Source of the DNA: Bacteroidota bacterium
GTDB taxonomy: Bacteria; Bacteroidota; Bacteroidia; UBA7662
DNA length: 21,822 nt
Assembly: GCA_016868875.1 (NCBI GenBank)
Contig: VGFN01000011.1
Span: 1 to 21,822 of the forward strand
Reading direction: 5' to 3'
Shown here one piece after another: positions 16,330 to 21,822 of this stretch (the stretch's first letter is position 1; every line of letters begins with the position of its first letter). Position numbers and translations under genes: made by a program. The notes beneath the pieces are model-generated. The model had not been told where the DNA came from. It saw only the letters and a list, made by a program, of their open reading frames with translations, and made no database searches.

Positions 16330-17549
16330 GACCTGTAGGAACGATTGGTTATGAAAGTTAACCATGCGAGGACGATAAAAGACCCTGACACCAGCAAGGG
16401 CGCTCGAATATCCATGGCCACAATGAAGCCCCCGATCAGCGGTGGCAGCAACTGTGCAAAAGAATTCACCGATTGATTGATGCCCAAAATTTCTCCTTGC
16501 ATCGAAGAATCTGCTTTGTTGGAGATCAAAGAAAGCAAATTTGGGGAACTAAAACCCTGTCCAAGGCTAACCAAGGGCAAGACGGCAAAGAGCAATACCG
16601 ATTGGTCAGGCAACAAAATCCCCATGACCGCCAAACCCATCAGCAAAAGGCTGACCCTAAGTATAGGAGCTGGGGATATTCTTGCCGAAACTGGTCTAAG
16701 CAGCAATCCTTGCGTCAAAGCAATCCACAGGCCCAGGTATCCGAACAGGGTTCCAATATCGCCCTGACCATAGTCAAACCGTTTGATCAAATAAACCTGT
16801 ATGAACTGCGTGAAAAAATTAAAACCGAAGACCATTAGGAAAGAAACCGCAAACAGCCCCCTTAGCTCCGGTTTGCCAAAAGCCTTAGCAATCTGCCGCA
16901 AACCACTTGCAGGATGCAAGGGACTCATGCGGGGGGCGACCAGGGTTTCGGTAAAATATCGTTGCAGCACCCACAGGTTAACAGCACTCAGCACAGCGGC
17001 CGCCCAGAACGGGGTATCGTAACCCAAAGCGGGGTGCCAGGATGAGTCGGATAAAAGCCCCCCCAAAAAAGGCCCTAACACAAAACCAATCCCAAAGGCA
17101 GCCCCCACCATTCCGAAATTCCGACTTTTGTGTTCAGCGCTGCTCAAGTCCGCGATCGCAGAGAATGTAACTGCCAGATTCCCCGAACAAAAGCCCAGCA
17201 TCAACCTCCCCAAAAAGAGCAAGGGCAACGCCGCTTGAACAATACCTATTCCAAAAATCAAGTAAGACAACAAAGTCCCGGCCACGGTGTACCGAAGGAT
17301 GGGTTTGCGGCCATGCCGATCCGAAAGAGCGCCCAACAAACTGGAACCCACAAATTGAGCCAAACTAAAGGAAGCCAACAGAAAACCAATCATCATGGTT
17401 CGGTCCGCAAAGGTGGACTCTGCGCTCATGAAGGGTAATTTTGGGTCGAGGAGCAAAGGGGTCACCACCGGGATAATTAACCCGATCCCCAGCATGTCAA
17501 TCAGGGTTGTCAAGAAGATGACCCTGAGGAGAGATTTGTTGTTATTCAT
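16326..17549 (-). CDS. MFS transporter, TetA/DHA1-like
   Basis: This 407-residue protein has about twelve hydrophobic helices. Motif A of the major facilitator superfamily is at residues 72-84 (LGALSDRHGRKPI). An antiporter motif C-like segment is at about 149-164 (GAAFGIGFVLGPFLGG). The N-terminal MLGIGLIIPVVTPLL resembles TetA and other proton-coupled drug exporters. Substrate cannot be predicted and clinical tetracycline resistance should not be inferred. It starts inside the psd 3' end (8-nt overlap, ATGAATAA) and its stop overlaps the next gene's ATG, so it sits in a coupled chain. Confidence 0.9.
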   Translation of the reverse strand: MNNNKSLLRVIFLTTLIDMLGIGLIIPVVTPLLLDPKLPFMSAESTFADRTMMIGFLLASFSLAQFVGSSLLGALSDRHGRKPILRYTVAGTLLSYLIFGIGIVQAALPLLFLGRLMLGFCSGNLAVTFSAIADLSSAEHKSRNFGMVGAAFGIGFVLGPFLGGLLSDSSWHPALGYDTPFWAAAVLSAVNLWVLQRYFTETLVAPRMSPLHPASGLRQIAKAFGKPELRGLFAVSFLMVFGFNFFTQFIQVYLIKRFDYGQGDIGTLFGYLGLWIALTQGLLLRPVSARISPAPILRVSLLLMGLAVMGILLPDQSVLLFAVLPLVSLGQGFSSPNLLSLISNKADSSMQGEILGINQSVNSFAQLLPPLIGGFIVAMDIRAPLLVSGSFIVLAWLTFITNRSYRS

Positions 17550-18204
17550 TCAGGAGTTTGGCGATGCAGGTCTCGCCGCCCCGTACGTTCTGTCCAATTT
17601 GAATCTGGGGTACTGCATTCAAGGGGAGGTACAGGTCCACCCGGCTACCGAATTTAATAAATCCAAATTCCTCACCTTGTCGCACCTTGTCGCCGTTGCC
17701 GATGTACCAACGAATTCTGCGAGCCAATGCCCCAGCAATTTGCCGGAACAAAACCTCATGGCCCTGAGGAGTCCGCACGACGACGCTAGTCCTTTCGTTC
17801 AGGGTGGATGATTTGGGGTGCCAGGCCACCAAATAATCCCCGGGATGGTATTTAAAAAATGTAACCTCACCGCTCACCGGATTCCGATTGACATGCACGT
17901 TGAAGGGGGACATGAAAATGGAAATCTGTAAGCGTACTCCCTGGAAATATTCCGGCTCGAAGACCTTTTCGATGATCACGACTTTGCCATCGGCGGGCGC
18001 AATCACGCCATCTTCTTGAAGGACCGTATGCCGAGAGGGATTCCGAAAAAATTGCAGTACCAGGGCGACAATGACCAGCAATAAACCGTAGGCGAGCCAG
18101 GCACCCCAAGAGGCTGATCCCAACCATCGATACACCGCCCATGCGGCAAGGCCGTAACCCGCCAGGGTCCCTGCAATAATGGTGTAGCCCTCGCGGTGAA
18201 ACAT
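17542..18204 (-). CDS. psd: Phosphatidylserine decarboxylase, short proenzyme form
   Basis: The enzyme converts phosphatidylserine to phosphatidylethanolamine at the inner membrane. It has 220 residues, typical for the short bacterial type. Two hydrophobic segments near the N-terminus (about 8-28 and 33-52) anchor it. FFRNPSRHT, APADGKV and the conserved ISIFMSPFNVHVNRNPVSG region follow. The self-cleavage site is IKFGSRVD. G186-S187 replaces the classical LGST, with Ser187 becoming the pyruvoyl cofactor of the small alpha chain. It starts 13 nt after the gdh stop and overlaps the transporter gene by 8 nt. CdsA, which makes the CDP-diacylglycerol used one step earlier, lies two genes upstream. 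No phosphatidylserine synthase gene is in the window. Confidence 0.95.
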   Translation of the reverse strand: MFHREGYTIIAGTLAGYGLAAWAVYRWLGSASWGAWLAYGLLLVIVALVLQFFRNPSRHTVLQEDGVIAPADGKVVIIEKVFEPEYFQGVRLQISIFMSPFNVHVNRNPVSGEVTFFKYHPGDYLVAWHPKSSTLNERTSVVVRTPQGHEVLFRQIAGALARRIRWYIGNGDKVRQGEEFGFIKFGSRVDLYLPLNAVPQIQIGQNVRGGETCIAKLLNE

Positions 18205-18217
18205 TTGGATGCGGGAA

Positions 18218-19489
18218 TTAAATTCCCCCCCTGAGCTGGGTTACCTGAGCCACTTTGTCGATGGCTACGACGTAAGCAGCGATACGCATGGAGCAGCCGT
18301 GATGCAGGCTGGTTTGGTACACTTGCTCGAAAGCTTCTTTCATGTTCCGGTCCGCCCGGCGGTTGACCCGCTCCTCGGTCCAGAAATACCCCATCCTGTT
18401 TTGCACCCACTCAAAATAGGAAACCGTTACACCGCCTGCATTGGCCAGAATATCCGGGACGACCATGACCCCTTTGTCGTTCAGGGTTTGGTCCGCGCTG
18501 GCAGCGATGGGACCGTTGGCCCCTTCGACAATCAATTTCGCTTGGATCTTGGCCGCGTTGTGCGCGGTGATTTGGTCTTCCATGGCCGCGGGAATCAAAA
18601 CATCCACCGGAAGCTCCAACAAAGCCTCGTTCGTAATCGGCTCGGCACCGGTGAATCCGGTAAGCTGATTTCCATGAGCGGCACTGTAGGCAAGGGCCTC
18701 TTTGATATTGATCCCATCGGCGTTGTAATAGCCCCCGGTGATATCCGAAATGGCAAGGACTTTGAGACCTTGCTGTTCCATCAATTTGGCCGAAATGGAT
18801 CCCACATTGCCGAAGCCTTGCACCGCACAGGTGGATTTGAACGGGTTCAATCCCATTTTGAGCATGGCAGAGCGGGCTGCCACCATCACGCCACGACCTG
18901 TGGCTTCGACACGGCCCTTGGAGCCCCCCATGACAAGGGGTTTACCGGTGACCACCGATGGGGAAGAATAGCCGACCAAACGGGAATACTGGTCCATAAT
19001 CCAGGCCATTTCGCGTGGTCCTGTGCCCATGTCCGGTGCAGGGATATCCTTTTCAGGACCAAAAACATCGATCATAGCCCGAGTATAGGCTCGCGTGAGG
19101 CGCTCCAATTCACCGGCAGACATGGAACGAGGGTCGCATTTGATGCCCCCTTTGCCGCCACCAAATGGAATATTCGAAACCGCGCATTTCCAAGTCATCC
19201 AAGCCGCAAGGGCTTTGACCTCATCCAAATTGACATCCGAGGAATAACGTATCCCCCCTTTGGCAGGGCCTAGGTTGATGTTATGAACCACCCGAATCCC
19301 CTCAAAAATCTGAATACTGCCGTCGTCCATCGAAACGGGGAGATTCACAATGACCTGCTTGGCAGGGGATTTGAGCACGTTATAGAGGCCTTGGTCCAAG
19401 TGGAGAATTTTGGCCGCCACATCAAAGCGGGACATCATGGACTCGAATGGGTTCTCGTGAGCAGGGATGAGGGTGGATTCCGGGTTCAT
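18218..19489 (-). CDS. gdhA: Glutamate dehydrogenase (Glu/Leu/Phe/Val dehydrogenase family)
   Basis: The enzyme reversibly deaminates glutamate to 2-oxoglutarate and ammonia with NAD(P). It has 423 residues, the length of hexameric class I-type enzymes of the GluA/GudB/RocG kind. Substrate and catalytic residues are visible: K77 (GPAKGGIRY), K101 (MTWKCA), catalytic K113 (PFGGGKGGI) and D153 (PAPDMGT). The dinucleotide fold has GFGNVG at 225-230 and VLAISD ending at D249. I leave coenzyme choice open. Related branched-chain amino acid dehydrogenases share the layout but are shorter. A -7 promoter box sits 78 nt upstream, with a repeated pyrimidine-rich leader between. The gene lies between cdsA and psd, which in my memory are usually closer together in this phylum. 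It is followed after 13 nt by psd. Confidence 0.94.
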   Translation of the reverse strand: MNPESTLIPAHENPFESMMSRFDVAAKILHLDQGLYNVLKSPAKQVIVNLPVSMDDGSIQIFEGIRVVHNINLGPAKGGIRYSSDVNLDEVKALAAWMTWKCAVSNIPFGGGKGGIKCDPRSMSAGELERLTRAYTRAMIDVFGPEKDIPAPDMGTGPREMAWIMDQYSRLVGYSSPSVVTGKPLVMGGSKGRVEATGRGVMVAARSAMLKMGLNPFKSTCAVQGFGNVGSISAKLMEQQGLKVLAISDITGGYYNADGINIKEALAYSAAHGNQLTGFTGAEPITNEALLELPVDVLIPAAMEDQITAHNAAKIQAKLIVEGANGPIAASADQTLNDKGVMVVPDILANAGGVTVSYFEWVQNRMGYFWTEERVNRRADRNMKEAFEQVYQTSLHHGCSMRIAAYVVAIDKVAQVTQLRGGI

Positions 19490-19522
19490 AAAAAGGAATT
19501 AAAGATGGAAGGACAAGGTCTC

Positions 19523-19567
19523 AAAGAGAGGGCCCAAAAAGAGAGGGCTCAACCAAAAAGAGAAGGC
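19523..19567 (-). repeat. Three short direct repeats in the gdh leader
   Basis: The 11-mer AAAGAGAGGGC occurs at 19523-19533 and 19538-19548, and with one mismatch at 19557-19567. On the transcribed strand this is GCCCTCTCTTT three times, spaced 15 and 19 bp. The repeats sit between the candidate promoter box and the gdh start codon, so they would lie in the mRNA leader. Role unknown. Confidence 0.6.
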
Positions 19568-19575
19568 CAAAAATA
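19568..19575 (-). promoter_or_regulatory. Candidate -7 promoter box for gdh
   Basis: On the minus strand the sequence reads TATTTTTG, an exact TAnnTTTG match, 78 nt before the gdh ATG. No -33 TTTG at normal spacing is seen. If used it would let gdh (and psd, MFS and the membrane protein) be transcribed independently of cdsA. Confidence 0.4.
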
Positions 19576-19611
19576 AGAACCGAAATCTCGAATGGAGGCT
19601 TTACAGGAGAA

Positions 19612-20460
19612 TCATCGCCCTAAACTGACCCACAAACCCAGGAGGGCAGCAAGGGCCAACAGGGAGTCAAAGCGATCCAGCCAACCTCCGTGTCCAGGGA
19701 TCCATGAACCGCTGTCTTTAATCCCGGCATTGCGTTTGAGGGCAGATTCCATCAGATCACCAGCAATACCGACAGGCCCAGCCAACAAGGAGAACCAACC
19801 CCATCCCATGGTGGGGTCGATCCCAAAAATCAGGGGGTACAGAATCCAGCCGGCCAGGATGCACAATGCCCAGCCGCCCAGGCTGCCCTCCAGGGTCTTG
19901 GAGGGAGAAATTCTGGAATGCAGGGGATGCCTCCCCCAGCGTTTACCGACCAGAAGGGCTCCACTATCCAGCAACCACAAGAGCCCAAAGGTGGCCATGA
20001 AGATCTCAGATCCCTCCATCCCGCCCAGCAAACTCGTCCCTTGGGTCACCAAGTCTCGGAATATGACCAAAGGGAACACCGCATAAAAGAGCAGCGCGAT
20101 CGCCAAGGCAAGTTCACGTCCCCAGTGGCGGGGTCCTTGGTGCATGAGTAGGGCATGCAGGACCCACCATCCCGGCACAAAGGCCATGCTTGCCCAGACC
20201 CAACCGCAAGGCATCGTGGGAAACAGCGCCACAATTCCCAAACCCGCTAATCCCGCGATTCCTGCCCCGCTGAGCCATGCCCCTAAGCTGCCCGGCCAGC
20301 GAAGGCGCAAATAAATCTCCCAACATGCACCCCCTGCCACCAGGGCCAACAAAGCATGCATGGCCCAGTGTCCAGCCCACCAAATCCCCAGGATGGCGAC
20401 ACCAATGCCCAAGGCACTCCATGTTCTGGCTTTGGATCGGGCAGGTCGAGAGGCCATCAT
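19612..20460 (-). CDS. cdsA: Phosphatidate cytidylyltransferase (CDP-diglyceride synthase)
   Basis: The enzyme makes CDP-diacylglycerol from phosphatidate and CTP, the branch point for all phospholipids. From the ATG at 20460 the protein has 282 residues and about eight membrane helices. The family signature is near the C-terminus at about 239-266: SALKRNAGIKD, then IPGHGGWLDRFDS, with the catalytic Asp residues and the KR pair. I chose 20460 because it overlaps the CPBP gene stop as ATGA. The longer frame from 20571 would overlap that gene by more than 110 nt and adds 37 polar residues. A second ATG follows immediately at 20457. It pairs functionally with psd two genes downstream. Confidence 0.95.
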   Translation of the reverse strand: MMASRPARSKARTWSALGIGVAILGIWWAGHWAMHALLALVAGGACWEIYLRLRWPGSLGAWLSGAGIAGLAGLGIVALFPTMPCGWVWASMAFVPGWWVLHALLMHQGPRHWGRELALAIALLFYAVFPLVIFRDLVTQGTSLLGGMEGSEIFMATFGLLWLLDSGALLVGKRWGRHPLHSRISPSKTLEGSLGGWALCILAGWILYPLIFGIDPTMGWGWFSLLAGPVGIAGDLMESALKRNAGIKDSGSWIPGHGGWLDRFDSLLALAALLGLWVSLGR

Positions 20461-21419
20461 GCTTGATCCTTGCTGCTCCGGGAGAAAGTATTGCGGTAAT
20501 GAACGAGGCCGGTTGCCGCTAATCCCATCAAAATCAAGGCGATATACCACGGAAAGGGGTTGTCCTCCCATCGAAAGGTGGCTTCTGATAACGCCGGGCC
20601 GTCACGCAACCCCCACCAATTCAACTTGTAGGCCAAGAAAGACAGAAAATTGTTACAGAAATGAGCCATCATTGCTGGCCACACAGACCCTGACCATAAC
20701 ACCAGGTATCCAAAGAGCGCCCCTAATAAACAACGCGGTACGAAACCAAGCCATTGCCCGTGGATCGCCGAGAACAAGATGGCCGAAACCCAAACCCCTG
20801 CATGCGGATTGCGGAGCTGATGCTGCAAAAGCGGTTGCAGCGACCCTCTGAACACCAGCTCTTCACCGAATGCCGGTAACAACGCCAACACCACCACGCC
20901 AAGCAGCCCGTAAAGAACGCCATCGGGTTTCATCAACACCGTCAAGAGCTGTTGAGAACTTTGCTCAGTGGCTTGCCAATCCAAGGCGACCCTCTTGATC
21001 GCGGGGTAGGCCTCTGCAAGCCCAGAATAGGGTAAACCTTGGTTAAGGTGAAAGAGGTTGTACACCATGGGTAGGCAAAGGACCGTGAGGGCCACACCCC
21101 CCAACCCAGCATAAACGCTCAATCCGAAACGGGCCTGCCTAGGTTCCCTGTGGTTTTCCTGCAAGAGTTCCCTGTGGTTTTGGAAGAACCACCAACCGGG
21201 CAAAACAAAAAAGCCCAAGGTGCTCAAACCTTGAACCAGCAAAAGAGCTATTGCCGTGCGATTCAATTCGGTTTCAACGTGCCCTTTTTCGATGTTTTCC
21301 ATCAATTCAGCCACGTTTAGATCAAACCAAGCAGGAATCAAGGCCATGGCCAGGTAACTGAAGACCAGTCCGGTCATCAGACATACCATCACCAAGGTCA
21401 GCAGCGGCCTCATTGTCAT
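20457..21419 (-). CDS. CPBP-family intramembrane (glutamic) metalloprotease-like protein
   Basis: This 320-residue membrane protein has about eight hydrophobic segments. The CPBP/Abi motifs are complete: motif 1 EELVFRG (E186, E187, R190-R191 region), motif 2 FSAIHGQWLGFVPR with H220, and motif 3 AHFCNNF with H253 and N256. Relatives include Rce1-type prenyl proteases and bacteriocin self-immunity proteins. The bacterial substrate is unknown. Start choice: the ATG at 21419 follows the sequence AGGAAGG with no gap. The ATG at 21413 (MRPLLTL) has that purine tract at 6 nt, a better ribosome-binding distance, so the protein may be two residues shorter. An 8-residue duplication (NHRELLQE/NHREPRQA) sits at residues 81-96. 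It is the first gene of the cdsA cluster and diverges from the dus gene. Confidence 0.9.
   Translation of the reverse strand: MTMRPLLTLVMVCLMTGLVFSYLAMALIPAWFDLNVAELMENIEKGHVETELNRTAIALLLVQGLSTLGFFVLPGWWFFQNHRELLQENHREPRQARFGLSVYAGLGGVALTVLCLPMVYNLFHLNQGLPYSGLAEAYPAIKRVALDWQATEQSSQQLLTVLMKPDGVLYGLLGVVVLALLPAFGEELVFRGSLQPLLQHQLRNPHAGVWVSAILFSAIHGQWLGFVPRCLLGALFGYLVLWSGSVWPAMMAHFCNNFLSFLAYKLNWWGLRDGPALSEATFRWEDNPFPWYIALILMGLAATGLVHYRNTFSRSSKDQA
21143..21181. repeat. Short direct repeat within the CPBP gene (24-nt period)
   Basis: GTTCCCTGTGGTTTT is found at 21143-21157 and 21167-21181. The 24-nt period keeps the frame and produces NHRELLQE followed by NHREPRQA in the cytoplasmic or periplasmic loop after the second hydrophobic segment. 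It looks like a small in-frame duplication. Confidence 0.8.
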
Positions 21420-21426
21420 CCTTCCT

Positions 21427-21434
21427 CAAATGTA
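21427..21434 (-). promoter_or_regulatory. Candidate -7 promoter box for the CPBP-cdsA operon
   Basis: On the minus strand the sequence reads TACATTTG, an exact TAnnTTTG match. It ends 7 nt before the ATG at 21419. A TTG lies 17 nt further upstream. The box sits in the 57-nt divergent gap shared with the dus promoter. Confidence 0.55.
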
Positions 21435-21461
21435 GAATCAAGAGGCGTCTTCAAGGCTTCT

Positions 21462-21469
21462 TACCTTTG
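21462..21469 (+). promoter_or_regulatory. Candidate -7 promoter box for dus
   Basis: TACCTTTG followed by C is an exact match to the Bacteroidota -7 box. It ends 7 nt before the ATG at 21477, implying a leader of only a few nucleotides. No TTTG is seen at -33. Confidence 0.55.
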
Positions 21470-21476
21470 CGCCGTC

Positions 21477-21822
21477 ATGGAGATCCCCGCAGCCCCATCC
21501 AAAACGTCCAGTGTTCGCATTGGCTCCTTGGATTTAGGAGAATTTCCCTTGTTGCTGGCTCCGATGGAGGATGTCAGCGATCCCCCATTCCGGGCGGTCT
21601 GTAAACAAGGAGGAGCCGACTTGATGTACACCGAATTCATTTCCTCGGAGGGCTTGGTCCGGGATGCTGTCAAGAGCCGGCAGAAGTTGGACATCTACCA
21701 GCATGAGCGTCCCATGGGGATACAGATTTTTGGAGGAGAATTGGAGCCCATGTTGGGCGCGGTGGACAAGGTTGCGGAGGTGTCCCCCGATATCATTGAC
21801 CTCAACTTTGGCTGCCCTGTCA
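21477..21822 (+). CDS. dus: tRNA-dihydrouridine synthase, DusB-like (N-terminal part, cut by window edge)
   Basis: The enzyme reduces uridines in the D-loop of tRNA using FMN and NADPH. About 115 codons are visible before the right edge. The N-terminal half of the TIM barrel is clear: LLLAPMEDVSDPPFRAVCKQGGADLMYTEF (FMN phosphate and substrate contacts; read in two parts, APMEDVSDPPFR and GGADLMYTEFISSEGL), then RPMGIQIFGGE and DIIDLNFGCPV, the family signature. The catalytic Cys is expected just outside the window. The ATG at 21477 is favoured because the -7 box lies immediately upstream and the protein begins with a normal short lead-in. Which uridines are modified cannot be told from this fragment. 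Confidence 0.93.
   Translation, partial: MEIPAAPSKTSSVRIGSLDLGEFPLLLAPMEDVSDPPFRAVCKQGGADLMYTEFISSEGLVRDAVKSRQKLDIYQHERPMGIQIFGGELEPMLGAVDKVAEVSPDIIDLNFGCPV

Noticed and set aside
16326..17549. Tetracycline-resistance call for the MFS protein
   Set aside because: TetA-like motifs are shared by many DHA1 exporters; nothing here specifies tetracycline.
18209..19273. 354-codon plus-strand open frame opposite gdh
   Set aside because: It is fully antisense to a clearly conserved glutamate dehydrogenase, and its translation shows no family motifs and an unnatural mix of His/Gly/Arg.
1..21822. CRISPR array, prophage, transposon or defence island
   Set aside because: No regular spaced repeats, transposase, integrase or tRNA-flanked insertion is visible; CPBP proteins alone are not evidence of a bacteriocin or phage-abortive system.

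Overview
The window reads as chromosomal DNA of a member of the Bacteroidota, roughly half G+C. Evidence: several start codons are preceded by the phylum's -7 promoter element TAnnTTTG rather than by Shine-Dalgarno sequences. The protein set also fits (CusA/AcrB-type RND pump with lipoprotein adaptor, M3 oligoendopeptidase, eukaryote-like class Ia ribonucleotide reductase, CpeT-like secreted protein, Psd/CdsA pair). The Saprospiria or a related non-gut group is possible, but that is inference. I see no insertion sequence, phage gene, CRISPR array, tRNA or rRNA. Left part (1-7238, all minus strand): a tetR - tolC - hlyD - RND pump operon with tight spacing or 4-nt overlaps. It is followed 17 nt later by the start of an oligoendopeptidase F gene that runs off the left edge. 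Middle left (7320-10701, plus strand): mnmH (tRNA 2-selenouridine synthase), selD (selenophosphate synthase) and a DEAD-box RNA helicase, overlapping by 4 nt and 1 nt. This is a compact selenium-to-tRNA module that shares a promoter region, with a perfect 8-bp-arm inverted repeat, with the divergent tetR. Middle right (10768-14259, minus strand): nrdB then nrdA, a class Ia ribonucleotide reductase. Upstream is a 388-nt regulatory region with a perfect 9-bp-arm palindrome and two direct repeats 21 bp apart. From it diverges a secreted CpeT-family protein whose lysine-rich tail contains a nearly exact 42-nt duplication. Right part (15616-21419, minus strand): in transcription order, a CPBP intramembrane protease, cdsA, glutamate dehydrogenase (with its own promoter-like box and a repeated leader), psd, an MFS transporter and a TIGR02206-type membrane protein, mostly with coupled overlaps. 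This combines phospholipid synthesis (CdsA, Psd) with an amino-acid enzyme and transport. At the right edge a tRNA-dihydrouridine synthase gene starts on the plus strand, divergent from the CPBP gene. Most of the window is ordinary housekeeping. I did not find a clear novel defence or mobile system. The points most worth following are the two operator-like regions, the near-leaderless promoters, the mnmH-selD-helicase operon and the CpeT protein with the histone-H1-like tail.
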